The notes below the pieces were generated by a model. It searched no databases, was not told where the DNA came from, and worked only from the letters and a program-made list of their open reading frames with translations. Both the position numbers and the translations under genes were made by a program. A DNA stretch of 64,000 bases from Utricularia gibba (taxonomy: Eukaryota > Streptophyta > Magnoliopsida > Lamiales > Lentibulariaceae): contig CM007989.1 in NCBI GenBank assembly GCA_002189035.1, forward strand, positions 6,367,501 to 6,431,500, written 5' to 3'. Of the stretch, positions 1 through 14,099 are shown one piece after another (positions within the stretch are counted from its first letter, which is position 1; every line of letters starts with the position of its first letter).

Positions 1-3000
1 TTCTCCAGATAAGACTCTTGTTCATTTGTTCTGAGTTTTGTTGCTTGAGTGTACATGTACTGTTGTTATTCATACGGTGTCGTTTTGAGTTTCCTGAATT
101 GTAATTTATATATCATTCAAAGTTTCCCGATTGGTATAAAAGTGTTGACTTTGCTTCATCCTCCCCATTTTGTCTTACTATTCAAGGGAATTAATGATGG
201 TATTAATCCTTTTAAGCGTTTCAGTCCACATACTATATTAGGAATTACATGCTTAGAAATAAAAGCCCTTTGAAACAGTTTATAGTCACACAATCCAATT
301 ATAATAATCAAAATTGTTAAATATAAACATTTGGGGGTGGGGTCTACCTGGAGGGTGATGGGGCCCGAATAATTAAAGGGTGAATTATTTGATGTAATGC
401 GAAAATATAAAATAAATAATTAATTACAGGGATAGACATTTCATAATTGACGTGGCGAGGGAGTCATGCTACCGTCACAATCATGCAGCTCCCAACCTCC
501 TCACCCTAAATGACATTGCACTCACCTTCAACGCTCTCACTCAAACCCCCAAAAGAAAAAAACAAAAAAAAAGACTTCAACGGTTTTCTTTTCATGTGCA
601 CTCTTTTTATGGCACATGTTTGTGATCGTATATATCTTGTATGATATTGTTCGTGATAACATATGAATTGCATGGTTTATTATTTGCTCGTTAAAATCCC
701 TTCTTATCTTAGTCTAATTCGGTTATTTCACGTGGCATCATTGTCAAAAAACTAGGGTTGATCACATATTTGTTAAAATTAAGGATCTAATAGATCGGGT
801 GGACATACATGAAGGTTAAATAGATAGGAAATATAGTTATAAGATTAAACTCAACCATAACTTATAAGTTTTTATACACTTAAATATTTCAATTTCAAAT
901 AATTATATAGAATTATTTGTTCTAATCATACTTACACATATAATAAGGGATTCCTATTCATTTCATGTAACCCCGTTATTTTATATGATGTTATTGTAAA
1001 AGACGATAGCCATCAGGGTGATTGATTTTAAATTATTTAAAACCGTTAAATTAAGAAATTAAAAAATTGAATGATATTGTAAAATATAATTAATAATAGT
1101 GCCGAAGAATTTACCGCGGTAAATGGGTTGGAGGTGGGGCCAACTGCCAGAGCATTGCATTGCGCACTAAAACGACAGGCAAGTACGCAACTGAAAAAAA
1201 TGGCTGACGCTTTTTCCCCCTTTTCGCCTTTTTATTTTTTATTTTTAATTCTTTTCCCCCCTCTCGCTCAACGAATTTTCCTGCTTTGGCGGATAACGGT
1301 ATGTGGTGTATAGCCATAGCATCAGCGTCACTCTTCCACTGACGTTCTCCAACTTTATTTAGTTTAAACTGAACTGTTATACCAATTCCCTTTTTTAATT
1401 TAATAAACGAAACCATACTTTCAAATTAAATCCCATTATAATGCGAGAAAAATATAAATTTGTGAATTTGTGCCAATACTATTCGAAATGTCTAATATTT
1501 TTTAAATTGTATGCTTAACTTTAGAGTGATGATAAAATCCGAGCTATTTTTTAAATGGTATGATCGCATCCAAATAAAGAACGAATACAGCGTCCATCAT
1601 GTGATTTGAAATACTTAATATTATTTCTAAATGGAATTATTTTTCAATAATTAGAATTGATGCGTATTATAAAGTTCTTCTATTGCACAACGCGTCATTT
1701 TGTTTCGCTGATGAATTTATAATTTTTGCATCGCATTGCAAAGGGAAACTTAATTTTTTTTAAAAAAAAAGGTGTGAAAATGAGTGTAAAATATGGGCTA
1801 ATGAAGAATGTTTTGGGGCTCTACCAGCAATGAGGCCCATAAGATGAATGGGCCCACACCCCATTTCCTAATCTCCGAGTAAAACAGTTGGAAAGTTAAC
1901 TCTAAAGTGAAGATCTTTATTGCAACTGTAGTATAAAATCAATTTATTTACATCATTTTTATTTAAATTCAAAAATCAAATTCTTTTTTTTAATCTCAAT
2001 CTCATCAACGTAAAACACCTTAAGTACATTAGTAGGCGGTGTCTACTCTAAAATTCAGGGTTAGAATTGGATGAAGTAATCCAAGCAAGGCAGAGGGGCT
2101 GTCCGTACATGGGATGACCCTGTTAATATTATTACTAAATATCACATTTTGACAAATGTATTTCATTATTACAATCCCATGAAGCTTACACCTTGATTGG
2201 CATGATTATACGTAGTTAGGAGATAAAGGTATTAATTAGCATTTGATAGTATATTTTAATTTATTTAAAAATAAATTAAAAGGAAATTAATTTGAGAAAA
2301 TTGAGAAATTGAAAAAACTCGAATATGTTTATGTATAATTTTACTACGTTCTGCACGTAATACAAAAAATACTTTAGATTTGGAGTACTAAATAAGTGTG
2401 TAACGCTGGTTATTGAAATCAATTAATTCTATTTTATTAAAATCTTATTATATATTACTTTATAATATTTAAAATAAAAAATAATTTGAAATCATGTAAA
2501 GATTGAAAATAATATCAATATCTCATTCAAATTTAATTTCTATCAGACGGATGCGCAAGTTCAGTTGTATTGCTGAGGGTGATCTTGTTAATTCGGTTGC
2601 AATGAATTATCTATTTCAAATTTTTTCTATAAATCAAATATCAATTCTTATAAATATATGAAGTGATTTATTTTTATGCATTAATTATTTTATTATTGAA
2701 TTAAAAAATTAGGAAATATTTTATTATTTTAACGTATTCGTTATGTATTCATTTTTAATATTTAATTAATATCGTATCAATCTGTTATATTACTTATTCA
2801 CGGAACACCATATCGATCTCGATAAGCCGTAGGTTTTACTTAATAAAGTATTAGTTATCAAAAAATATATTATATAAAATATTAATGATAATTAGATAGA
2901 TAATATTATATAGACTATTATCAAAATATCTATAATTGAAAATTTAAAGTAAAAAAAAAGTCTTTTCATTATACCTTTAAAATTGTATAAAAGTTTTATG

Positions 3001-4589
3001 TTAATCCAGGAAGGAAGAATACAAATCAGAAAGTTTTATGTGTATTATTATGTTTTGGGAGCATGGTATTAGCTAAACCTACATGGAATATGAGATATGT
3101 CGATTTTCATGTGGTGCGCTCGCATGGAAAATCCAACCATACACGCGCAGAGACCTGAAATTCTCTTGGGTAGCACCACATTCAATACTCGCTCCTTCGC
3201 ATTGGGCAATTTTATGTCGAATGTATGAGTGTTTGAGGCCTTGTTACCACAAAATCACACCTTGTCTTGCGCAATCTCATATATGTCAAAACGATATCTG
3301 CTACAGCATTCTCAAACTTGGAGTAAGAATCCGGAGCTCTTTTCATGTTGGCAGGTTGAGTATTCAATCCACCCCATTTTTTCTTGTGGGGAGTTAGAAC
3401 CATTGAAGCTGCTTATCATTGGTTGAGTTAATTATTTATGGCCTAGTTAGCGAAAAAGCTTTTGTTGATTGTGCTGTCATGGAGTTGGATAAGCGTGTGA
3501 TGATTCTGTTCTTTCCCGGAAACTATTGTCAAGATTGCAACTGTTTTTTTTTCCTGCTTCTCAAGTAGGTTTGATGTCTAGTTACTGCTGCTTGCAAAGA
3601 AGTCTGGATTTTTCCTTTTTTTCTTTACAAAAGGATTTTTACGGTGATTATGCTTAACTCCCAGGTCTGGTAATCTACGATTTATGTAAGATTTAGACGG
3701 GATTTATGGTGTAACATGCTAACTTTTAAAGAGTTGTTTGCTGGTGTACTGAGGAAGCCTTGCCCGCCCAAGGAAACTGGAGGAACGCCCTTCACTTGAA
3801 GCACTAAAATACACCGACAATAGCAGGGTATGTCATTTCACCGTCGAAGAAATGAAAAACTTCTGTAACGCGGAGGCAGGCTTGATCTCTTTTTTTTTTT
3901 TTTTTTCCTCCGAGCAAGTTGCAGGAAGTTTCCTTGAATGACGGATACAGAGAAGCGAGCACACACCTAGAAATGACGCTTATACATTTTCATCTCCTGG
4001 AGCTGGAGAGCACATGCTTGATGATAGAGTGTGGATATGCATAACCTCAGCTTGCCTATTGCGGCGAAGAGGAGAAGAGACAGCGTAACTTGCAAGGCAT
4101 GTCTTAGTGCATGTTTCTTGGCAGGAAAAAAAAATAAAAACGTAGTCTGTTCCTTGTCCTCAGATCATTAATATCAGTCTGTTTAGTCATTTCCATCCAA
4201 ATAAATAAGGTTTATTTAGAGGGGATCGAATAGGACAACATCTCTTGATCAGAGAGCTCTTATGACAATGGAAAATGAACAGGCATGCATCGAAAACGAA
4301 ATTCATGTGCTTGAGCAGGATGCCATTGAAAAAAAGTGCTTGAGAAGGATGGAAACAGGTACTCCTTTGGGGATCTTCACAAGAAAGAGATAAAAAGTTG
4401 GATTTGAAGTCTTAAGTCAAGCATTGCCCTGTGGACATGAACTCACAAGACTGCGTGGATGACCTTTGGAGGAGCAAGCATTGATGCAGACCGCTGTTTC
4501 TGCTTTGGTAATGCTCCTGGTGGAGTTTCAAGCACACAGAAACAGAGATAAATGAAACAGGGATTCTGGGTGTAATAAGGACGAAGTTG
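1..4589. other. Intergenic, AT-rich, no gene recognised
   Basis: Mostly AT-rich sequence with only short open frames and no recognisable domain. A more GC-balanced patch at about 3050-4590 looks like decayed genic or transcribed sequence, but apart from the fragment that follows I could not assign it. Confidence 0.5.
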
Positions 4590-4790
4590 CTCCTAACAGA
4601 CCTTCAAGTCTAGGATGACCTGGGGCACGATGTTTTCCTTCAGCAGCGCTACAGCACAGCCTCCCCAGCCAGCGCCTATCATCCATGCCCCTATTGCACC
4701 GTTCTTGCGGCAGCATTTCACCAGTTCTTTCAGTTCAGGACACTGATGGATAACAGATTGGGCAATGGTGCTTTCACATTGATAACACAC
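4590..4790 (-). pseudogene. Galactokinase C-terminal exon fragment
   Basis: The minus-strand translation contains [19 protein letters not shown] followed by [19 protein letters not shown]. This matches the last part of plant galactokinase (GHMP kinase family), where GAGWGGC-A is the conserved C-terminal motif. The homology starts right after a possible splice acceptor (TTATCCATCAG), which suggests a genomic piece and not a processed cDNA. A stop follows soon after the VILDLK stretch, and the usual C-terminal tail is not seen. No other galactokinase exon is visible in the AT-rich DNA on the upstream (higher-coordinate) side. I read it as an orphan relic. A lone live exon of a very long gene is unlikely. 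Confidence 0.6.
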
Positions 4791-6119
4791 AGTTTACAAT
4801 ATTTCAGTATAGGGAAATCATTAGTATTCTACCAAAAAATTCGAATTATATTGTGTATTTCTATATTTTTGTAATTAGTAACATCGTTTATATATTGTAT
4901 TTCTAATTGGGATTAAATTTAAATTTTAGTTTTAATCTTAATTCTAATCTTTTTTTAATCAATGCAACATATGTTAACAATACAAATTTAAGTGAACGGA
5001 AAGTATATAATGAAGATAACATGAAAAGTAGACAAAAGAGAATAAAAAAAGAATAAAATTAGAAGAATATAAAAAATAGATATTTTGGATATAATAAAAA
5101 GAGAGAAAAAGACATATATTTTGAACAACACACAACACACTTTTGGAGGGAAGATAGAAAAAAAAATCACAAAAACTAAGAGGAACACAAATGAGGCTAA
5201 TTGAAGAACCAAGTTTACTATTGTAATTCCCTTTGTTTATTATAAACACTACTCCTAGCTAAGAGTAGTTTTAGTTTTCCGTACGAATTATTTAAAATTT
5301 ATGTTTATTTCCTTATTGTTGCTCTATGAAATGAACATATTCTAGTTGTTATGTTATGAACATATTTCATTTTACCTAAAGATGAATGACTAAACACATG
5401 TAATGTTTTAAGGTAGAAGGATGATCAGTTATTCTTAGACTATCTAGCTCAATAATTACATTAATTCCTTATTAAATTACTATAGATCCATGAGGAGTAA
5501 GTAGTGATATTCATAAAAAAACAAGTTTAATTAGAGGTAAATCAAAAGTTAGGAAAAATAAAGACTTAGGTAGATTTGAACTTTTAATTTGTTAGATGAT
5601 TAGTTAATTGGTTAGATATGACAAGTGTAGTAATGATCATGTCATTCTTAAAAATTTCAAGTTATTGCATCATATTGTTCTAGTTAGTAATAGAATTTCT
5701 CTATCTGTTTCTCTACTATAATTTATAATAATCTGTGTTAGTCCTAACTTAAATTTAATTTTCAATTGTAACAAAAACAACATTCATTAACCTTCATATA
5801 ATAAAAACATAACTTCTTGTATTCGATCTTAATCACTAAATTCATTGTATTACGATTGAGAATATATTACATTTATAAATTTTATTTAATATAAGAATTT
5901 GTAATTTATAATGATTTGCTAAATTTTTCATTTAGCACCCATGAACATATAAAAGGAGGAAAAAGAAAGGGTTATCAGGAGTTCAGTTTCACCTGCACTT
6001 AGCAAAAAAACACAAAATATGTAGCAACAAACACCACATTAGCCTAAAAAAAACAAGAAAATTAGTATTCTTGATCTCTATTTATTCTTTTGATCAAGAT
6101 GAGTTTATGTCTCAATATT
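4791..6119. other. Intergenic, AT-rich
   Basis: Low-complexity AT-rich DNA. The open frames here are short, rich in Phe/Ile/Leu/Tyr and show no domain. Nothing supportable seen. Confidence 0.5.
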
Positions 6120-6560
6120 TAAATTAAAAAAGATGTAAAACTTTGGTAAAAATATTTGATGTTTATATTTTGAATATCACATCTTTTGATATTTTTCTTT
6201 AACAGAATGATATTTAATTGATATATGCTGTGTTTTTTCATGAAACACAAGGTTTATTATCATTGCAATTTCATTCTTTGAATTACAAACACAAGTGTTG
6301 TTTCATTGTCTTCTTTACCTTGATCAATAAGCATTTTTCTTAGTTACACATCCTGATTTCCAGCAACAACGACAATCACATATACTGCTTCTATTGCCGA
6401 TCAAAAAATTTCTGATTTCTTCTTTAAATTTCAACTTACTCCGATCGAAATATACTTGAAGAGATATCAAGAATTATTGAATAATAATAATATTTTCTTT
6501 AGGCTTGAGGTTCCAGATATCCCATAACCTTTATATGCTTCTCTTGAAATATTTTTTAAC
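6120..6560 (-). mobile_element. Ty1-copia polyprotein relic (RNase H end)
   Basis: The reverse strand, read across frames, gives the C-terminal end of a copia pol. A degenerate block resembles the conserved Asp-Asn-Lys-(Ser/Ala)-Ala-Ile segment, followed by HEKTQHISIKYHSVKEKY. This corresponds to the family pattern 'TKHIDIKYHFIRE' of the RNase H/LTR-proximal region. Stops and frame changes interrupt it, so it is a decayed fragment. No flanking LTR pair was found. Confidence 0.6.
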
Positions 6561-8524
6561 AACATATTCAATTTTGGGATAATTTTCACATGGTTTTTTT
6601 ATCTTGAAACAAAAATAGCTCCTTTATTATTTTTTTTACATTTCAATAATATTCTTTATTAATTCATTTTGGTCTTAGTCTCCATTTCATATATTCGTTA
6701 TTAGAAGATTGCTTTATGATGATATTTCGTAAATATTTTCCCAGTTCCTTGAGTAATGATAGAGCTTTGATTGATGTTTTGTTTTTAAAAATTGCAATAG
6801 CTATGGAATCTACCATTTTTTTTTGTTTTTCACCCAACTTCAATAATGGAACATAAACCATCCTTCATCAAGTTTTCATTGTTGCATGGTTGTATTTTAG
6901 TCACCACTTCTCCCACGTTGGCGTTTCATTGAAGAAAGGCATGCTGCAACCATTGGATCAACACACACGTAAATACCTAACTAATGTATATCTATCATAT
7001 ACACAGATATATTAAAATCCCCAATCAACAGAACAACATTATGATAACAAAAGAGACTCATAATTATCCCCTTAAAAATGTGACGCAAATCTATTGATAA
7101 ATAAACAACTTATGAAATAGCGATTATATTCCAAATCAACAAAAAACTCAAACAAATGCAATATATATTGTTTGCATACATCTATCTAATGCAACTCCCA
7201 ATTCCTTCTTAGATCATGTAAAATCAGTTAATTTTGCAGGAGTTTGACAGCACCACAATGAGATTATTGTATCACCAGCGTTTTGAAATTCCAAGGATTG
7301 TTGCAGTTGAATGTCCACAAGATTTTATATGTGGTTTCTAGGGAGCCATTTTTATAATGTAATAAAAATAATGAGGATGTATTAAATAATTTATAATATT
7401 TTTTACAAATAATTATTTCCAAACATATCTATCACACATACAAAATTATTAATTACAAATAATTGCAGATGTGAAATAAATCATCTTTTTAAGGTTTATT
7501 TAAATCATAATAATTTTATTCAAAAGTATTGAAAAAATTTTAGTCAAAAAGTTTTAATATTAAGCTTCTATATTTTAAATAAAATAATAAATTTATATAT
7601 ATTACATATTGTAATGTCTAAAAATTCATACAAAATGTATTGAAAAAAAAATTGCACAATTCCATTTTGGTGTTACTTTTTTGGAAGTTGGTAACTTGGC
7701 ATCACCACTACATGGGCTTAATGAATTAGGGCCCAACAATAGATAAACAGACGAATTCCACAAGGTTACTGAGAACGAGTGGTGTCGATTTCTCCTCTCG
7801 TTGATACGCAAAAGGAATGCGTGGTTTCCCATCTATGAATCTCCACCTCTTATAGCGGGGAAAGAGATGGGGCACACCCAGAATCTACCACTGGAAGTGG
7901 TTTCTAGCCTCGTGTTTTCTTCTTGGCGGCAAAGTGGGAAGGTTGCAGGGGAGGTGTTTGTGATAATGCTTGAATGAAACAAGAGAAACTCAGGGGACGC
8001 CTAGCACAACGACGACATTATCCCGTTGCACCATCTGCAGCTACAAAACCAAAGCTTCAAGTTCACCACCAGCTGCTAGCTTCCCCTCTACTGCATCGAC
8101 TGATTCTAGACCCTTTTAGGTTCACAATGCAGGCATTTCAGGTTCAATTTTGATCCAAGTCTCTTGGGTATGATGAAAACATTCGCCTGGAGTTATGTAT
8201 TCTGTGTTCATCTTTAATTTGATTTGTATGAGGCTGCTAGAGTCGATATTCCAAGCATCGAAACTCAAGATTGTGTTCATGGGGGATGAACACCTGACCA
8301 TTTCAAGTTCCATTCATCGTGATCAGGTAGCTGGACCTGTTTTTCAGTGGGATGATCACCTGAAAATATGAATGTGGGTGATGGATGCACAGAAGAGCGA
8401 GGCTTCGAGTATACAACATTCCTCAGTTTCAATATGTATGTAAATTAACACTCAGGATGGTACGAAGGAAACAGCGAGGTAACCTTCAATGTAACCTACT
8501 CTTTCTAATATGTGATAACTAAAT
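6561..8524. other. Intergenic, plus 3' flank of the TOL gene
   Basis: AT-rich to about 7.6 kb, then a more balanced stretch (7.65-8.5 kb) downstream of the TOL stop codon. That stretch may include the 3' UTR or a lost neighbouring gene. No convincing coding domain seen. Confidence 0.4.
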
Positions 8525-10884
8525 TTAAAACAGTCTGTTTGGCTTAGGTGACGATGACTTTGCCTTGGCAAAGTCGACCAAGTCTTTAAAAAGTATATCT
8601 TCAGGCTTCTCTTGCTTTGATTGTCCAGATGTTTTGATTGAGAGATTCTGTGTCTGTGTAACCACACCATCGTAAGAGGAACCGGATCCACTGCTCGAAC
8701 GGGAGGTTGATCCAGCACCCTGTGTTTGCTGTTGCTCAAAATAATGTCGTCTCTGGCTGTACCTTGAAGGTGGAGGTGGAATGTTGCCCACAGTTGGAAG
8801 GTCCCATGGTGCAGCAGGCAACTTTTCTGGAGACTTGTTTGTCGAAAGCTCATCATATGACTGTTTAGGAGCAAACATCACTGCTGTTGGGTTGACATAA
8901 TCATCAGATTGGGAGGAAGGATGCCCTGGAGTAGATACAGGAATCGATTTTGCTTTGCTTGAATGAGTCAAAACAGCACCATCTCCAGGTTCCGGTTGTC
9001 CTAAGGATTGCTCCCTCTCACGGAGATCACCACTAATATAATCCACAGTTCCCATATCCGAGGCTGCAGCCTTCTCCAAAGATGCTGGTGGAGGACGCAT
9101 TGCACTGATCTGCGAAGGCTCAGTCTTGTTGGCTGCTGATTTACTACTGAACCCTCGAGGCTTATCCCTATTTGATCTGGAATTGTTCATTGCCAAGAAT
9201 GAGAACCAAACTGCAACATGGAGCGAAGAAATGCAACATACCTCCGTGCTAGCCGCAAAAAGTCATCCTCTGGTTCTTCACCCTCATGAACCACATTCAT
9301 GAATGGCGCAACAGGATCATGGTCTCTATTGGTAGCATTCTCGACAGAAGTTTGCTGTTTTCCGTTGGTTATATCATCATGGAGACTAAGAGCACGCTGC
9401 AAGCTATCGTTCAAGGATAGTCCTCTGCATAAAAGATCCTCATCTCTGCACAAGTGAAAAAGAAAGTTGTTGCCTGGACATTGAAATCTTAGACTGAATG
9501 ATGTGAAAATGAGGTTACACTTACACAGTGTTGTTCACGAGAACCATGATGCGCTTTTGGTACGACCGGCACTGATCGACTAAGTCGATAATGATCTCGT
9601 CTTTCACACCCTGTTGTTGTCAGCAAATGCGATGCAATGCCAAACATGTAACAAATCTTGCCCTTTCACAAGCACTGACATGAAAGAGCATCAGGAAGCA
9701 TAAAGGAGAGCCCACCTGAGGATCAGCAGGATCCAAAGCAACCAGCATTTCCATGAGAACACCTGCAATTCCTTCAGCATTTTGAATCTCTGGTACACTG
9801 AGTGAAAACAAAGAATCCTTAGGCACTGAACTAACTTCAACTCCAGGCACAAAAGAGAATACCTAAGGCCGGAAGGATCCAACTCCAACAATGCTTCCGT
9901 AGCAGTTTCTTCATACAAAGGGTGTCCTGAACCATATTATTTGTCTGGGAAGGGGCAAACAATGGCACACTATTTTCTTCTCTTGGAGGAAATATTATCC
10001 CAGCTGACTGATAATTAGATGTCAAAAGAAAGGGTAGGTTTAGAAGAACCTCAGCATTACATGAATCAAATTTTTATGGGATGTGCTACATTTTTAGATG
10101 GGGCTGCTATGGAAGGCAGCCTCATCCACAGTGGGAAAGAAGATACAGCGGTCGATTTTTCTCACCAGCAGTTCCGAATAAGCAGAATAATACTGTGGAA
10201 ACCTCCCCCCACGTCCACCTAAAGCTTCTTGCCAGGTATCTATTAGGTCGAGAATCTTATCCTTAACTATACCAGGCTGCAAATTCACCAAAAAGAAGGT
10301 GAAAATAGAAAACTAAGAGACTGCAGCCAAGAAAAATGATCAGACATAATTATCTACCACCTTCTTCTTTGCGATTTTGACCATATCATGTAAAATATCT
10401 CGCTCAGCAATCTGCTGAAAAATGTTTTCAGCACAATTCTTGGTGAGAGTCTCTAGAACCTGGATTGTAAATAATCGAGAAACTGTTTTGAAGGGTTCAC
10501 TGAACAGAGAAGCGCATAGAAAATACAAATATCTAGAAGTTAAGTCACAGGCCACTGCATCCATTGATAGCTAAAAATGTGCTTTACTTAAGCCACGCGT
10601 ATTCAAGAGTATGACTTACGAATAGCGTGAGATGCTGAATTTTGGGGTTCTTGTTCCCTAGCTTTTTCTTAAGTAACTTCAGGACATCCTTTGCTTGCCT
10701 GGATTATGTTTTCACATTGTTTCATATGAAGGACAGAGTCGAAGAACCACTGCTTCATGTAGAAAAGTAAACTGTACCCTGGATCCGTGTTAATAATGTC
10801 ACATAGTTCAATATTTATTGCCCAATCTGGACCAGGAAGAGCCTCACTAGTAGCCCTTTCAACAACTGCTGTAGCATTCGCCAT
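8525..10884 (-). CDS. TOL: TOM1-like (TOL) protein: VHS + GAT domains, ESCRT-0-like ubiquitin receptor
   Basis: Nine coding exons (minus strand order): 10884-10778, 10698-10620, 10459-10361, 10276-10166, 10007-9863, 9797-9716, 9610-9525, 9445-9242, 9176-8525. The start ATG gives [20 protein letters not shown], the typical plant TOL N-terminus leading into a VHS domain (about residues 9-140, including [16 protein letters not shown] and [13 protein letters not shown]). A GAT domain follows ([16 protein letters not shown] ... [19 protein letters not shown], about 190-290). A Pro/Ser/Gln-rich tail of about 220 residues ends the protein. TOLs bind ubiquitinated membrane cargo and pass it to ESCRT for vacuolar sorting (family knowledge). 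Odd: exon 5 changes frame near 9930-9940, between QTNNMVQD and [11 protein letters not shown]. The exon sum of 1565 nt is one base short of a multiple of three. All introns are GT-AG. A 5' UTR intron is likely. Confidence 0.9.
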
Positions 10885-11716
10885 GATCTTTCTGTTATAT
10901 TTTCCACTATGAAACTCCTAAATAGTAATAAAAAAAGACCAATTAGTAAAGGATACATATCCCCTTTCTGCAGGAAACAGATAATACATCCAAGCACAGA
11001 AAAAGATCGCCAGCACAGGAGCTAAAGGAAATCGTAACGTTATCATCCCATAAATATTATGGCGATCAGCAAATTCAGCTCTGGAACATGAAGAGCAACA
11101 AAGACTCACAAAAAGATCATGTATTTATTGTCCCGTGAAACAATGATTTAACTAAAACTGAAAGATCAAGACATTTATGAACATAAGAATAACCCGATTC
11201 CTAGACCCAAAAAAATCATACCAACAATTAAAAAAAAAATACACCATTGAGGGCAAGACGGTTGAAAATGGGAAATGAAACAGAATGGAGCAACAAAAAC
11301 CTAAGGATCTCCCATTTACGGCACCCCACGAAAACCCAGTTGAGATTTACAATCACGAAGCAAGAATAGACTAAGATCCCTCAAAATTTACATAGCGGAA
11401 GCAAAAGCATCCCGAGAAGGCAAATCAATACCGATCAGTCCCTCAGCTCGAGTCCAACGAAAGAGAAAAGACTATGACTTTCCAGTACATTCCTTGTAAT
11501 CTCAACCACGGGCACCCAGAAAACAAGAAAAAAAAATGGAAAATGAATGGATTAAAGAAGGTCGGAGGAGCGAGAAGATGAAAACCACCACTAGTGAACT
11601 TTTGTCAGATCTCGGCTGGAAAGCGAGTTCAAGGAGAGGTGTCAATCATTAAATCTAAAGTGGGTAAAGCAACAAATGCAACCTGCTGGCTCGGAATCCG
11701 AGTTCTGTATCTCCCC

Positions 11717-11740
11717 CACTCACTCACTCACTCACTCACT
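11717..11740. repeat. (CACT)n microsatellite
   Basis: About six perfect tandem copies of CACT/ACTC, upstream of the TOL gene. Confidence 0.9.
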
Positions 11741-13366
11741 CACTCTCTTATGCAAATGAATTATCGTTGTTCCCGTGGTGTGATGCCTTAGCTTGAGAGA
11801 CACTCCTTGTAAAGTCAAGATCGATTCCCATGGGATTGGAAACTTGTATTTATTGATTTAATAAATAAATACATATACTTTACTATTATAATAATTTAAT
11901 TCATTATTTGAATAATAATATTATTAATAATGTAGATTAAACATAGCAAATTGATAATAAATTACTGAAACAGTTTGTTAAAACTTACAATTTTATTAAA
12001 TGATCGAGTTTAATTATTCCAAGGGTATTGATAACTAAAAGAATAAAAAATTCAACTAATTAATGAATACACTTTCGGGCTCCATGGAAATATTGGAATA
12101 CAAATTATGATAAAAATAATAATTCCATCGAAATAATGAATATTTAAATTATTATATATAAATAAATATATATTATCGATCTATAATTGAATTCATATGT
12201 TATATAAGTTTTACAAATACACAGAACATACATATTTCTCACTATATAAATAAATCTCTCAAACACGAATTGATATATTAACGATAAAATTGCAAAATTT
12301 AACAAATTTTAAAGACGTAAAACTCAATAGCTTTAAAAAAATCATTAATTATAAGAAGGTTTGAAGCGTGACGCACTCAAAGTCTGGATCTATTTATTAA
12401 TGAGTTGATTTCATGAAGAACATTCTTTATGAATGTGGGGGTTTGGGTTTAGGGTGTCCATTTCGGGAGCCAACATCCCAATTAATGACAATTAATAATG
12501 AAAAGAAAACTTCCCCCGTTTTATAATGATGACAAATGTCGACAACACGTTTGATATTATGGAAAATGAAATATCCTGGTTTGGTCTGCAATGTGATTAC
12601 CATAAAGATGATATTTGATAATCCAAATTCCCCCAAAAAATATCATGACAAGTAATCTATTTGATCCCACTTTGTGTAAATAATTTTCAATCAAGTATAT
12701 TATTTAAATATCAATTAAATTAACACACATCCTAAGATGTTTTAGGTTCTTTTTGGCATAACTTTTCAAAGGATTTTATTTTGAAAAAACAGAAGTTGAA
12801 ATTATGTCTCTAAATTTTTGATTTTTTTTGAAATAAAAATCATTCCTATTTTATAATAAAATTGATTTTAAATCATTTGTAAATAAAGATAAGCTATATC
12901 GAACACACAACCTAAATGTCAATTCTCTTCCAACAAGTAACATGGGGCGAGAGAATATGCAAATGTCCGCAGCCCCATTAAACATTTTAAATTATGTTTT
13001 TATGTAAATGGATGGTTTAGCATACTCCAATACGGGGTACAATATTAGATGTAATTTTTATATTTTTTATATGTATTAATTTATTTATATAATTTTAATT
13101 TTTTAAAGTGATATAATTAGGATTAGAAAATTCTCCACTACTACCATCTAAACATGTGCTTGGATGGCGAAATTATGGAGTTTTAATATAAGAATGGTAG
13201 ATTATATCCTCAACGACCAGTTCAAGGGGACGGCCCCGGGTGGGGAGCCAGAGCTTGTGGTGTACAGAAGGAACACGCACGGGGACCCCGACCTGTGACA
13301 GTAGCTTTAATCAATTAAAAAACAAAAAAAAAAAGATTGGAATTGAAAATATTTTGTTTGATGAAG

Positions 13367-13430
13367 ATGGATTTGTTTAAACTTATATGTCTTCCTTCCG
13401 GATTTGTTTAAACTTATATGTCTTCCTTCC
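13367..13430. repeat. 31-bp tandem duplication
   Basis: Two adjacent near-perfect copies of a 31-bp unit beginning GATTTGTTTAAACTTATATG and ending in the pyrimidine tract TCTTCCTTCC. Confidence 0.85.
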
Positions 13431-13761
13431 TTTCTCTAATCCTTCACATGCACCTGTAAACTAAATATTATATAAAAATGTAATTCCTTAACACCATTTT
13501 TTTTTATCTAAATTCACGTAAATTAAATTTTTTTATATAATAATCCAAGTGTGTAGTGTTGTTGGGACTCATTGGGGGTGCTGCTACTTTTGGGCCTCCA
13601 CCTGAATTTAGGCGATGGGCCGTGTTGTGATTATTCACAAAATACCAGAAAAGAGGCATTCCTGATGAAAAGTCGAGATGGCGTGTCTCCGCCTGGAAAA
13701 GTAAAGATAGTTGGAAGAAATTGGCATTGTATTAATAAGGCAGTGACGCTAGTGTTGACAT

Positions 13762-14029
13762 TGTTGAAAAAGTTGACTATAATATAATCATTGAACTTAC
13801 AAGTTTATACTAATATTGCTACACATATAAATTATGAATATCCTTACAATTAGAGATAAGATTTATATAGCTGTTATATCCTTTCGATGAATATTTTTCT
13901 TTCTTCCAAAAGTGCTACGCTACTCAGTCGAATGGCTATGTTTAATTATACAATATCTTTGATGAGTTTTAACATAGTGTTAGAAGTGGGATGTTTCGTT
14001 GTTTGTCTATAATGATTTATTTATTTACA
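13762..14029 (+). repeat. Copia 5' LTR (diverged)
   Basis: Starts TGTTG and ends ATTTACA. It aligns along its length with 22955-23220. Shared landmarks are a TTTTTCTTTCTTCC-like tract, GTGCTACG/ACGCTACA, CAATATCTT and GAGTTTTAACA/AAGTTTTAACG. Confidence 0.7.
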
Positions 14030-14099
14030 AGTTATCTACGGTAGGTTTGTTGTCTCAAATTATATCGATAAGGTTGAATTGTGATAATTATGTAACATG

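Larger units (their letters stand above)
10885..13761. other. TOL upstream region and AT-rich intergenic DNA
   Basis: 10.9-11.6 kb probably holds the TOL promoter and leader. It is more balanced in base composition and may contain a leader intron. Beyond that the sequence is AT-rich with no gene seen. A short tetranucleotide run and a 31-bp duplication are listed separately. Confidence 0.45.
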
